In this document: piece by piece, positions 36,303 through 44,849 of the stretch
How the letters are laid out: each line of letters begins with the position of its first letter
Numbering within the stretch: the stretch's first letter is position 1
Translations under genes and position numbers: made by a program
Assembly: GCA_035295165.1 (NCBI GenBank)
Contig: DATGJN010000049.1
Location: 53,932-117,931, forward strand
Direction of reading: 5' to 3'
Length of the DNA stretch: 64,000 nucleotides
From: a bacterium
GTDB lineage: Bacteria; Sysuimicrobiota; Sysuimicrobiia; Sysuimicrobiales; Segetimicrobiaceae
Notes under the pieces: generated by a model
The model's input: only the letters and a program-made list of their open reading frames with translations
What the model was told of the DNA's origin: nothing
The model's database searches: none

Positions 36303-39300
36303 ATGACGATTCGCCGCGTGCTGCTCGTCGTGCTGGTTGGCCTGCTCGTGGCCATGCCCGCGCTCGCCCGCTGGTACACCGAGTGGCTGTGGTTCGGCGA
36401 GGTCGGGTACCGGGTGGTGTTCTGGACGCCGATTGTCTCCCGCGTGGCCATTGCGCTGATGGCCGGCCTCAGCGTCTTTCTCATCCTCTACGTCAACCTG
36501 CGTTTGCTGCTGCGGCTGCGTCCGGTGCCGCGGGTGATCGAGCTGCGGGCCGCGGGCGGCCGTGCGTACCGGCAGATCGTGACCCGGCTGCACCCGGGAC
36601 GCGTCACCGCGCTCGGCGCGGCGGCGGTGGGCGTGGTTGCGGGCGTGGTCGCCTCCCAGTCGTGGCTCGCGTTCCAGGTGCTCATCCACCAGGTCCCGTT
36701 CGGCGTGCGGGATCCCGTACTGGGCATGGACGTCGCATTCTACGTGTTCACGCTGCCGGTGCTCCAGATGATCTACGCGTGGTTGTTCGGCTGGCTGCTG
36801 GTGGCGCTGGTCGTTGTCGCGATCGGATACTACCTCGACCTCGCTCCGCTGGCGATGCGAGGGGTCTGGGCGGTGCCGAAGGGGGTCCGCGGCCACCTCA
36901 GCGTGTTGCTGGGGCTGCTCGCGCTGCTCCAGGCCGGAGGGTTCTGGCTTCAGACCTACGGACTCCTCCTGGCGCAGCGCGGCGTGGTGTTCGGCGCGGG
37001 CTACACCGATGTGCACGCGACGCTGCCGGCGCTGCGCCTGCTGTCGGTGCTCTCGGCCGTGGTCGGCGTCCTGCTGCTCCTGTCCTCCCGGATGCGCACC
37101 TTCCGGCCCGCGGTGGTCGCGCTGGTGGTGCTCGCGGCCGCCTGGCTCGTCGGCGTCCAGTTCTACCCAGGCTTCGTCCAGCAGTTCAACGTTGCCCCCA
37201 ACGAGCTGCGCCGCGAGACGCCGTACATTCAGAGCAGCATCGACGCCACGCTGCGGGCCTACGGCCTCGACAAGGCGCAGGAGAAGCAGTTCCCGGCGTC
37301 GGCGAACCTCGAGCCGGCCGCGGTGATCGCGAACCAGTCCGTTCTGGATAACGTGCGGCTCTGGGACGACCGCCCGCTGCTGCGCACGTATTCGCAGTTG
37401 CAGAGCCTGCGGCTGTACTACACGTTCACGAGCGTCGGCATCGATCGGTACCGCGTCGGCGGACGCGAGCAGCAGGTGATGCTCGCCGCGCGTGAGATGG
37501 ACATCTCGCGGGTGCCGTCCGATGCGCGCACCTGGGTCAACGATCACCTGGTGTTTACGCACGGCTACGGGTTGGTCATGAACCCCGTCAACCGCATCTC
37601 CGCCGAGGGGCTGCCCGAATTCTACATCAAGGACATCCCGCCCCAGAGCGTCATCGGCCAGCGTGTCACGCGTCCGGAGCTGTACTACGGCCTCCTCGCG
37701 ACGCCGTACGTCGTCGTGCACACGCGGACGAAGGAGCTCGACTATCCCCAGGGCGACCGGAACGCGTACGCGAGCTACGCCGGCAGCGGCGGCGTGCCGA
37801 TCGGCGGGCCGCTCAGCCGCCTGGGGTTTACCTACCGGTTCGGCGCCCTGCCGCTCTCCCTGAGCGCGGACATCACGCCGGACAGTCGGATCATGTTCCA
37901 TCGCGCGGTGCCGGAGCGCGTCGCGCACATCGCGCCGTTTCTGACGTTTGACCACGATCCGTACCTGGTGCTCGCGGGCGGGCGCTTGTTCTGGATCGTC
38001 GACGGCTATACGACCAGCGCCGCCTATCCGTACTCGCAGTCGGCGGGCGAGATCAACTACATTCGGAACTCGGTCAAGGCGGTCGTGGACGCCTACGACG
38101 GCACGACCCGCTTTTACGTGGCCGACCCAACGGATCCAATCATCCAAACCTACGCGCGTGTCTTCCCCGGTGTGTTTGTACCGCTGTCCACGATGCCGCG
38201 CACCCTGCTTGCGCATCTGCGGTACCCGGTGGACCTGTTCACGGTGCAGGCGCAGATCTTCGCCACGTTTCACATGCGGGATCCGCAGGTGTTCTACAAT
38301 CGTGAGGATCTGTGGGCGGTGCCGAACGAGCTGTTTGCCGGCGCGGCGCAGCCGCTGACGCCGTACTACGTGAACTTGAAGCTCGATCGGTCCTCGGGCG
38401 ACGAGTTCACGCTGATCCTGCCGTTTACGCCGTCCGGGAAGGACAACATGGTCGCCTGGATGGCGGCGCGGAGCGACCCGCCCAACTACGGCCACCTGCT
38501 CATCTACCGGTTCCCGAAGGACCGGACGGTGTTCGGTCCCATGCAGATCGAGGCGCGCGTCGACCAGGACCCGACGATCAGCAGCCAGCTGACGTTGTGG
38601 AATCAGCAGGGGTCGCAGGTGATTCGCGGCAACCTCCTCGTCGTTCCCATCGCGAACGCCCTGCTGTACATCGAGCCGCTGTACCTGCAGGCTTCGGGGA
38701 GCGCCCTGCCCGAGCTGAAGCGGGTCATCGTGGCCTATGGCACTCGGATCGCCATGGAGTCGACGCTCGACGAGGCGCTCGCGAGAATTTTCGGGGTCCC
38801 ATCGGAGGAGTCGGCGTCCGCGGCGCCGCCGTCGGGCCCGTTGGGGTCCGGGCCGCCCGTCGGGGCAGCGGGCTCGAACGGCGCCGCCAGCGCCGCCCCC
38901 TCGACTGCGGGCGCGGCTGCCCGTCCCGCCGCGCCATCGGCGCCGGGGGCCGCCGCCGGTGCGGCCGCCCATCCCGGCGGGACACCGTCCCAAGGCGCCG
39001 CCTCCAGCGCAGCCACGCCTCCCGCCACGACACCGTCTCTGCCGGCCGCTCCCAGCGCGGCCACCCCTCCCGTCGCGACCCCGCCGCAGGGCGCCGTCTC
39101 CAGCGCGGCCACGCCGTCCGGCGGCGCCTCGAAGCGGGGGCCGACCGGTGGTCCGTCCGGGGTGGGGTCGCCCCGGGTCGCCGCCCCGGCTGCACCCTCC
39201 GGAGGAGCTTCCCAGCGCATCTTCACGGAGCGTGTCGCGGCACTCGTGGCGCAGGCCAACGTCCACTATGCACGAGCGCAGGAGGCGCTGCGCGCAGGGG

Positions 39301-39380
39301 ACTATCCGACATACGGGCGTGAGATCGGAGCCTTGGGGCGCGTGCTCGACGAGCTCAGGCAGGTGACGGGCGCGCCGTAG
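36303..39380 (+). CDS. UPF0182 large membrane protein
   Basis: 1025-residue protein of the UPF0182 family, function unknown. Seven hydrophobic segments fall in the first 320 residues (for example about 5-25, 45-65, 100-120, 145-185, 200-225, 250-275 and 280-300), starting with the family-typical ARWYTEWLWFGEVGY. A large extracytoplasmic domain of about 540 residues follows (NELRRETPYIQSSI, WDDRPLLRTYSQLQ, FYIKDIPP, MNPVNRISAEGLPEFY). Residues about 840-970 are an Ala/Pro/Ser/Gly low-complexity linker with repeated SAATPP-like units, ending in a short helical tail. The protein is widespread in Actinobacteria, cyanobacteria and Clostridia. Confidence 0.9.
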   Translation: MTIRRVLLVVLVGLLVAMPALARWYTEWLWFGEVGYRVVFWTPIVSRVAIALMAGLSVFLILYVNLRLLLRLRPVPRVIELRAAGGRAYRQIVTRLHPGRVTALGAAAVGVVAGVVASQSWLAFQVLIHQVPFGVRDPVLGMDVAFYVFTLPVLQMIYAWLFGWLLVALVVVAIGYYLDLAPLAMRGVWAVPKGVRGHLSVLLGLLALLQAGGFWLQTYGLLLAQRGVVFGAGYTDVHATLPALRLLSVLSAVVGVLLLLSSRMRTFRPAVVALVVLAAAWLVGVQFYPGFVQQFNVAPNELRRETPYIQSSIDATLRAYGLDKAQEKQFPASANLEPAAVIANQSVLDNVRLWDDRPLLRTYSQLQSLRLYYTFTSVGIDRYRVGGREQQVMLAAREMDISRVPSDARTWVNDHLVFTHGYGLVMNPVNRISAEGLPEFYIKDIPPQSVIGQRVTRPELYYGLLATPYVVVHTRTKELDYPQGDRNAYASYAGSGGVPIGGPLSRLGFTYRFGALPLSLSADITPDSRIMFHRAVPERVAHIAPFLTFDHDPYLVLAGGRLFWIVDGYTTSAAYPYSQSAGEINYIRNSVKAVVDAYDGTTRFYVADPTDPIIQTYARVFPGVFVPLSTMPRTLLAHLRYPVDLFTVQAQIFATFHMRDPQVFYNREDLWAVPNELFAGAAQPLTPYYVNLKLDRSSGDEFTLILPFTPSGKDNMVAWMAARSDPPNYGHLLIYRFPKDRTVFGPMQIEARVDQDPTISSQLTLWNQQGSQVIRGNLLVVPIANALLYIEPLYLQASGSALPELKRVIVAYGTRIAMESTLDEALARIFGVPSEESASAAPPSGPLGSGPPVGAAGSNGAASAAPSTAGAAARPAAPSAPGAAAGAAAHPGGTPSQGAASSAATPPATTPSLPAAPSAATPPVATPPQGAVSSAATPSGGASKRGPTGGPSGVGSPRVAAPAAPSGGASQRIFTERVAALVAQANVHYARAQEALRAGDYPTYGREIGALGRVLDELRQVTGAP

Positions 39381-39393
39381 CGCGGAGGCGGGC

Positions 39394-40002
39394 ATGCGCG
39401 ATCCGTATCCGGGTTCCGTCGTGCAGGACCGCGAGCGCGGCGGGGCGGCGGATACCGGCGAGGGGGACACCGGGCGCATCGAGCCGTTCAGCGACGGCGT
39501 GTTCGCGATCGCGATCACGCTGCTCGTGCTCGAGTTGCACGTCCCGCAGCGTGCTGCGGGCGTGCCGCTCGCAGCTGCCCGCGCCGGTCAGTGGCCGTCT
39601 TATCTGGCGTTTCTGACCAGTTTCGCCACGATCGGCATCATGTGGATCAACCACCACCGGATGTTCTTGGTGATCCAGCGGTCCGATCACACCCCGCTCG
39701 TGTTGAACGGGCTGCTGCTGCTGGCGATCACGGCCGTCCCGTTCCCGACCGGGTTGGTCGCAGCCTACCTCCCGGATCGGGACGCGCGGACCGCGGTGAT
39801 GGTGTACTGTGGCACGTTCACCGCGATCGCGGTGTTCTTCAATGGTTTGTGGCGGTACGCGTCGTCTGGCCACCGGTTGTTGGATCCGAGCATCGACCGA
39901 CGTGCTGCGTCGGCGATCACCCGGGCGTACGCGTTCGGCCCGCCGCTCTACTTCGCGCGTTTTGCCTCTCGGTGGTGTCCGTCGCCGCAGCCCTTGCGCT
40001 GA
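39394..40002 (+). CDS. TMEM175-like potassium channel, likely frameshifted
   Basis: Open frame of 202 residues starting with the bacterial TMEM175 (DUF1211) signature RIEPFSDGVFAIAITLLVLEL, whose FSD motif forms the potassium pore. Five hydrophobic segments are readable to about residue 185. The frame then turns into a hydrophilic RFASRWCPSPQPLR end, while the overlapping +1 frame continues with a hydrophobic helix (LSVVSVAAALALTVALATFF) and stops at 40058. The last transmembrane helix therefore appears shifted out of frame near a TTTT run at about 39960-39963. Either a real mutation or a sequence error; the intact gene would span 39394-40058. Confidence 0.75.
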   Translation: MRDPYPGSVVQDRERGGAADTGEGDTGRIEPFSDGVFAIAITLLVLELHVPQRAAGVPLAAARAGQWPSYLAFLTSFATIGIMWINHHRMFLVIQRSDHTPLVLNGLLLLAITAVPFPTGLVAAYLPDRDARTAVMVYCGTFTAIAVFFNGLWRYASSGHRLLDPSIDRRAASAITRAYAFGPPLYFARFASRWCPSPQPLR

Positions 40003-40065
40003 CGGTTGCGCTCGCCACATTCTTCGCGCTCCCTCCGCGTCGCGACCCGACGGGCTAGTCGGCGA

Positions 40066-40662
40066 TCACGGCGAGCGGAGCCGGACGAGCGCGGCGGCGT
40101 ACTCCGCGGGGGTGTTGATGTTCTCGAACGACGCGAGGGTGGGGTCGAGGCGCCGGAGTTCGTCTTCCTCGACCGCCCGCACGCGCACTTCGTCGAAAAA
40201 CCCAGTGGTGGGGCCCTGCCGCGCGACGCAGCGGCGCATCGCCGCGAGGCACGCCGGCGTATACACCGCGTGCAGTGGTTCGTAGCCCCGGCTGTGGCGC
40301 GGAATGACCACGTCCGCGTCGTCCGCGAGCGCCGCCAGGTAACGGATCAGCGCCGGGTTGAGAAACGGCATATCGCAGGCGCAGACGAACGCCGGGCCGT
40401 TCGCGTGAAGCACCCCAGTGTAGACGCCGGCCAGGGGATGCCCGGAGGGGAGCGCATCTCCCGCCGTCCGGAACCCCGCGTCCGCGAGATGCGCAAAGCC
40501 TTCCGGCGCGTTCGTCACCACGAGGAGCGGATCGAGCGCCGCCTCGCGGAGACGGCCGGCGATCACCTCCACGAGTACCCGTCCGTCTACCGGGAGCAAG
40601 GCCTTGTCGCGGCCCATCCGGCGGCTCTGTCCGCCGGCGAGGATCACGCCGGAGATCGTCAC
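40066..40662 (-). CDS. mobA: Molybdenum cofactor guanylyltransferase
   Basis: Adds GMP to molybdopterin, giving the guanine dinucleotide form of the cofactor. The 198-residue protein carries the GTP-binding signature LAGGQSRRMGRDKALL (residues 8-23), DMPFLNPALIRYL and FENINTPAEY. The start is a GTG directly downstream of an extended -10 box, so the mRNA is probably leaderless. Its stop lies 8 bases from the end of the TMEM175 reading. It could serve molybdoenzymes using the dinucleotide form; the small SUOX-like protein at 25.7 kb belongs to a fold that usually binds plain molybdopterin. Confidence 0.92.
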   Translation of the reverse strand: MTISGVILAGGQSRRMGRDKALLPVDGRVLVEVIAGRLREAALDPLLVVTNAPEGFAHLADAGFRTAGDALPSGHPLAGVYTGVLHANGPAFVCACDMPFLNPALIRYLAALADDADVVIPRHSRGYEPLHAVYTPACLAAMRRCVARQGPTTGFFDEVRVRAVEEDELRRLDPTLASFENINTPAEYAAALVRLRSP

Positions 40663-41167
40663 GGCCCGAGTATACCATCGTGGTCCGCCCGCGCGCCCCG
40701 GGGCGGCGCGGGACGGTAGACGAGCCAGGCAACACGCACGGTGTCGTGAGGGAACCGCGATCGGTGAGGCCGGCCGGTACGACGGTCTTTCGCGAGCAGG
40801 TCGCGTGGTTCATCGACCGGCGGCGCGCGCGATCGGAGGACAGGATGGGACGGCCGGGGCCGCCGTTCTCATCCAGCTCGGCACCGAGGCATCCGAGTTG
40901 CACCGGCAGTGGCGGCTGTGCCCAATCTCGTGCTCCACGAGGAACGCGAGGCGTACTGTGAGATCGCGCACGCGGGGGCGTTCCGTCCCGCGCCCGTAGG
41001 AGCGGGGCCGTTACTGCACCGTTACCTCAGTTGGCCAGCGGGCTGTCCGGCACATGGCCCGGCCGCGAAGGCACGGCGCACGGAGAGGGGCCCGACGCCC
41101 GCGCAACGAACTTGGAATACCTTGCGGATTGCGTTCATGCCGTTGAACGGGGGAGGTCATGTCAAAC
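40663..41167. other. Intergenic region before the peptide ABC genes
   Basis: About 505 bases between the divergent mobA and oligopeptide-binding genes. Open frames exist but are arginine/proline-rich and show no family features. Beyond the mobA promoter at its left edge and a GGAGGT ribosome site at 41152-41157, I see no convincing element. Confidence 0.45.
40669..40677 (-). promoter_or_regulatory. Extended -10 promoter of mobA
   Basis: Reverse-strand TGGTATACT, ending six bases before the mobA GTG. Standard spacing places the transcription start at the G of the start codon. Confidence 0.6.
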
Positions 41168-42814
41168 ATGAAGATCGAGAACGTGCTCGCTGATCGTCAG
41201 CCCCGCGCGCGTCTGTCGCGCCGTGAGCTGATTCGAATGGCCGCGCTCGGTGCCGCCGCGGCCGGAGGGCTGGGCTCGGTGCTCGGGGGGCCGACCGGGA
41301 CGCGGGCGGCGGCGATGGTCGGCAAGCGCGGGGGCGTGTGGCGGATGGCGATCCCCGGGAATCCGACTGCGTACCCGATCACGATTCCCGGCAAGCTCGT
41401 GGACATTCTGGTCGACAAGACGATCTTCAGCACGCTCGTGAAGTACCAGTTGCACAATGGCGCCATTCAAGTCGTCCCCGATCTCGCGCAGTCGTGGACG
41501 ACCAACGCCACGTTGACCGAGTACACGTTCCGGTTGCGTTCCGGCGTGAAGTGGCACGACGGCCAGCCGTTCACGGCGGACGACGTGAAGTTCACGATGG
41601 ACGCGACGCTCAATCCCAAGGTCAACGCGGGAATGGCCGGCGTGGTGTCGGCGATCGCGCAGACGACGGTCGTCGACCCCAACACCGTCAAGTTTACGCT
41701 CAAGTACCCGTATGCATCGCTACCGGTGATGCTGGGCTACAACGTCGCGATCGTCCCGAAGCATCTGCTGGAGAACCAGGACCTGAACCAACCGGTGCAG
41801 TTCATCCGGAACCCCGTGGGGACCGGGCCGTTCAAGTTCAAGGCGTTCGCGCAGGACAGCTACCTCGAGGTCGCGGCCAACCCCGACTACTACTTCGGCG
41901 CCCCGATGCTCGACGGGATCGTGTTCAAGGTGATCCCCGACAGCAACGCCCGCCTGGCGCAGCTGAAGGCCCGCGAGATCGATTTTTCGGTGATCGATCC
42001 GCCGCAGGTCCCGGCGGTCCAGGGCGCGGCGGGCATCGAACTCCGCCGTGCCCCTCAGGTCAACTACTACTTCTTCGCGATCAACCACGACTTGCCGAAG
42101 TTCGCGGACGTGCGCGTCCGGCAGGCGCTGACGTACGCGATCGACAAGGCCGCGATCGTGAAGAACGTCCTGAAGGGTGACGGGCGTCCGGCGACGGGCC
42201 CGATCAACCCGCTCCTCGGCGCGTATTACAATCCGAACGTCGAGACGTACCCGTACAGCCTGGACAAGGCGCAGGGACTGCTCGCCGAGGCCGGGTGGAA
42301 GAAGGGGGCCGACGGGACCCTCGCCAACGCGAAGGGCGAGAAGTTCACGCTGCTGTTCAACGGGCCGAAGGGCTACCCGGTGATGGAGCAGGTGATGACG
42401 TACGCCCAGCAACAGTACCAGAAGCTGGGGTTCGACGTCACGCTCGACATCGTGGACTGGCCGGTGCATCTGCAGAAGTACCATGACCACAAGTACGACC
42501 TGTTGATGGAGTGGTGGATCACTCCGCCCGACGCCGATCTGTACGATCACTATTACAGCCGATCCTCGGACAACTGGTGGGGATATAAGAACGCGGCGCT
42601 CGACCAGATGCTGATCAAGGCGCGCAGCGAGCCCGATCAGCAGAAGCGGATCGCCATGTATCACGAGATCCAGGCCGTGATCGCGAAGGACGTGCCGCTG
42701 GTGTACCTGTACTACCCGCCGGAACTCCAGGCGCTCAGCTCGCGCACGCAAGGACTGCCGTTGATCGGATATCGGGACGCCCTCTCGTGGGCGTCGCTGA
42801 TTTGGCTCGCGTGA
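41168..42814 (+). CDS. Oligopeptide ABC substrate-binding protein
   Basis: 548-residue family-5 (DppA/OppA) binding protein. The signal region has a twin-arginine motif (SRRELIRMAALGAAAAGG), implying Tat export. Mature features include SGVKWHDGQPFTADDVKFT, NPVGTGPFKF and the VRQALTYAIDKAAIV segment. The ATG at 41168 lies 10 bases after GGAGGT; another ATG at 41159 is only one base from it and is unlikely. The gene is followed by a large perfect palindrome, then two permease genes. Probable ligands are peptides, given the peptidases downstream. Confidence 0.9.
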   Translation: MKIENVLADRQPRARLSRRELIRMAALGAAAAGGLGSVLGGPTGTRAAAMVGKRGGVWRMAIPGNPTAYPITIPGKLVDILVDKTIFSTLVKYQLHNGAIQVVPDLAQSWTTNATLTEYTFRLRSGVKWHDGQPFTADDVKFTMDATLNPKVNAGMAGVVSAIAQTTVVDPNTVKFTLKYPYASLPVMLGYNVAIVPKHLLENQDLNQPVQFIRNPVGTGPFKFKAFAQDSYLEVAANPDYYFGAPMLDGIVFKVIPDSNARLAQLKAREIDFSVIDPPQVPAVQGAAGIELRRAPQVNYYFFAINHDLPKFADVRVRQALTYAIDKAAIVKNVLKGDGRPATGPINPLLGAYYNPNVETYPYSLDKAQGLLAEAGWKKGADGTLANAKGEKFTLLFNGPKGYPVMEQVMTYAQQQYQKLGFDVTLDIVDWPVHLQKYHDHKYDLLMEWWITPPDADLYDHYYSRSSDNWWGYKNAALDQMLIKARSEPDQQKRIAMYHEIQAVIAKDVPLVYLYYPPELQALSSRTQGLPLIGYRDALSWASLIWLA

Positions 42815-42846
42815 CGATCGTCTGAGGGGCTCCACGCTCGGCGGCA

Positions 42847-42880
42847 GGGCCCGCGAACGCCCCGGGGCGTTCGCGGGCCC
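42847..42880 (+). terminator. 34-bp perfect palindrome after the binding protein
   Basis: The 17-base arm GGGCCCGCGAACGCCCC (42847-42863) is followed at once by its exact complement (42864-42880). As RNA it folds into a stem of about 15 bp closed by a CCGG loop. There is no T-run. Between a binding-protein gene and its permeases such a hairpin typically protects the upstream message and damps downstream expression. Confidence 0.65.
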
Positions 42881-42904
42881 ATCGTCGCACCCGATGAACG
42901 CGCG

Positions 42905-43852
42905 ATGACCGGCTACCTTGTGCGCCGCCTGTTCCAGGCGATCGGGCTCCTGTGGATCGTGAGTGTCGTCACGTTCGTGCTCATCCACGCGGCGCCCGGG
43001 GGACCCGCCATGCTCCAAAACCCCGATCTCAGCCGGGACCAGATCGCGCAGTTCCGCGCGAACCTCGGGCTGGATGACCCGCTGCCCGTGCAGTACACGC
43101 GCTGGCTTCGAGGCGTCCTGCACGGGGACTTCGGACGAAGCTACAACACCGTCGAGTCGGTCCCGCGCCTCCTCGCCACGCGCATTCCGAACACCTTGGC
43201 GCTGACCGGGCTCGGACTCGGGCTCTCGCTCGCCATCGCGATCCCCCTCGGCGTCGCCTGCGCGACCCACCGCAACACACCGTTCGACCGGGTCATCGCC
43301 GGGGTCGCCTTTCTCGGCATCTCCACGCCCGTGTTCTGGCTCGGGATCGTCCTGATCGTGGTGTTCTCGGTCCAGCTCAAGGTGTTGCCGGTGGGCGGGA
43401 TGTACGAGATCGGCGCGCCGTTCTCCGTCGGGGATCGCATCCGGCACCTGCTGATGCCGGTGTTCGTGCTGGTGATCGCCAACCTCGCGGAGATCACCCG
43501 CTACACTCGGTCGGCGATGATCGGCGCGCTCGGCGAAGACTACGTCCGCACGGCCCACGCGAAGGGGTTGTCCGGGCGGGTCGTGCTGTTCCGTCACGCG
43601 CTGCGCAACGCGCTCATCCCCGTGATCACGATTGTCGGCGTGTACCTCCCGCGCGCCGTGAGCGCCACGGCGATCACGGAGACCGTGTTCTCGTGGCCCG
43701 GCATCGGGCAGCTCGCGGTCCAATCGGCCGCGACCCGTGACTACCCGGTCGTGTTGGGCGCGACGCTCGCCGTCGCCGTGGTCGCGCTCGGGAGCAGCCT
43801 GCTCACCGACCTCGCCTACGGGTACGTCGATCCGAGGATCCGGCTGGGGTAG
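42905..43852 (+). CDS. Oligopeptide ABC permease, DppB type
   Basis: 315-residue inner-membrane permease with six helices. The N-terminal YLVRRLFQAIGLLWIVS and the GGPA and LGLDDPLPVQY stretches are typical of DppB/OppB. The cytoplasmic EAA loop, which contacts the ATPase, reads DYVRTAHAKGLSGRVVLFRHALRNAL in two halves. It pairs with the next gene. The corresponding ATPase genes are not in the window. Confidence 0.93.
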   Translation: MTGYLVRRLFQAIGLLWIVSVVTFVLIHAAPGGPAMLQNPDLSRDQIAQFRANLGLDDPLPVQYTRWLRGVLHGDFGRSYNTVESVPRLLATRIPNTLALTGLGLGLSLAIAIPLGVACATHRNTPFDRVIAGVAFLGISTPVFWLGIVLIVVFSVQLKVLPVGGMYEIGAPFSVGDRIRHLLMPVFVLVIANLAEITRYTRSAMIGALGEDYVRTAHAKGLSGRVVLFRHALRNALIPVITIVGVYLPRAVSATAITETVFSWPGIGQLAVQSAATRDYPVVLGATLAVAVVALGSSLLTDLAYGYVDPRIRLG

Positions 43853-43858
43853 GGGCGC

Positions 43859-44761
43859 ATGGCGGTTACGGTATCCGTGCGTGAGCGCAACGCCGACGGG
43901 AAGGGATCCGGGAGGCCGCGAGGGCGGGCCGGATGGCGCCGCTTTCGCGCGAACGGCGTGGCGGTGGTCTCGGCCGTGTTCCTCCTCTTGATGTACGCGG
44001 TCGCGGCCACCGGCCCGGCGATCAGCCCGTACAGCCCGAACGCGGTGGACATCGCGAACACCAACGCGCCCCCATCGCCCGCGCACTGGCTCGGCACCGA
44101 CGAGAGCGGGCGGGACGTCCTCGCGCGGGTGATCGCCGGTGCCCGTACCAGCATGACCGTGGGACTGATCGCGATGGTGCTCGCGATTGCGATCGGCGCT
44201 CTGGTGGGGAGTCTCGCGGGATACCTCGGCGGGTGGGTCGACACCGTCCTGATGCGGTTTACCGACGGGATGCTCGCGATCCCGTACTTCTTCCTGGTGC
44301 TCATCGTCGTCGCGGTGTTCGGATCGAGGTTTTGGAACATCGTCGGCTCGATCGGTCTCATCAGCTGGATGGTCGTCGCTCGGATCGTGCGCGGGGAAGT
44401 CCTGCGCTATCGCGGGCTGGATTTCGTCCTCGCCGCCCAGGGGTTGGGGGCAACCTCGGCGCGGATCCTCGGGCGCCACATCATTCCCCAAACGGTGCCC
44501 TCGCTCATCGTGGCCGCCACGTTCGGGGTGGCAAACGCCATCCTGCTCGAGTCCGCGCTCAGCTACCTCGGCCTCGGCATCCAGCCGCCCCAGGCGAGCT
44601 GGGGAAACATGTTGAGCAACGCGCAGGCGTACGTGTGGGAGAACCCGCTGTTGCCGATCTACCCCGGGCTCCTGATTGTGTGCACCGTCCTGGCCTACAA
44701 TTTCCTCGGCGACGCGCTGCGGGACGCGCTGGATCCTCGGTACCGGGAAAGCGACGTCTAG
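43859..44761 (+). CDS. Oligopeptide ABC permease, DppC type
   Basis: 300-residue partner permease. After a basic N-terminal tail and first helix comes the DppC signature WLGTDESGRDVLARVIAGARTS, followed by five more helices and the EAA loop (DFVLAAQGLGATSARILGRH). It begins 6 bases after DppB. The C-terminal DALRDALDPRYR is family typical. The next gene is CapA-like rather than an ATPase. Confidence 0.93.
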   Translation: MAVTVSVRERNADGKGSGRPRGRAGWRRFRANGVAVVSAVFLLLMYAVAATGPAISPYSPNAVDIANTNAPPSPAHWLGTDESGRDVLARVIAGARTSMTVGLIAMVLAIAIGALVGSLAGYLGGWVDTVLMRFTDGMLAIPYFFLVLIVVAVFGSRFWNIVGSIGLISWMVVARIVRGEVLRYRGLDFVLAAQGLGATSARILGRHIIPQTVPSLIVAATFGVANAILLESALSYLGLGIQPPQASWGNMLSNAQAYVWENPLLPIYPGLLIVCTVLAYNFLGDALRDALDPRYRESDV

Positions 44762-44849
44762 CCGCCAGGGCTCTGGGTGCGCCCGCGTCGAAGACTCAGC
44801 GAGCGGGTTAGCGCGCGGAGACGCAGGCGCAGCCTGGAAAGGGAGGCGC

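Noticed and set aside
36231..39518. 1095-residue reverse-strand open frame antisense to UPF0182
   Set aside because: Shadow of a GC-rich gene; Arg/His/Gln-rich, without motifs.
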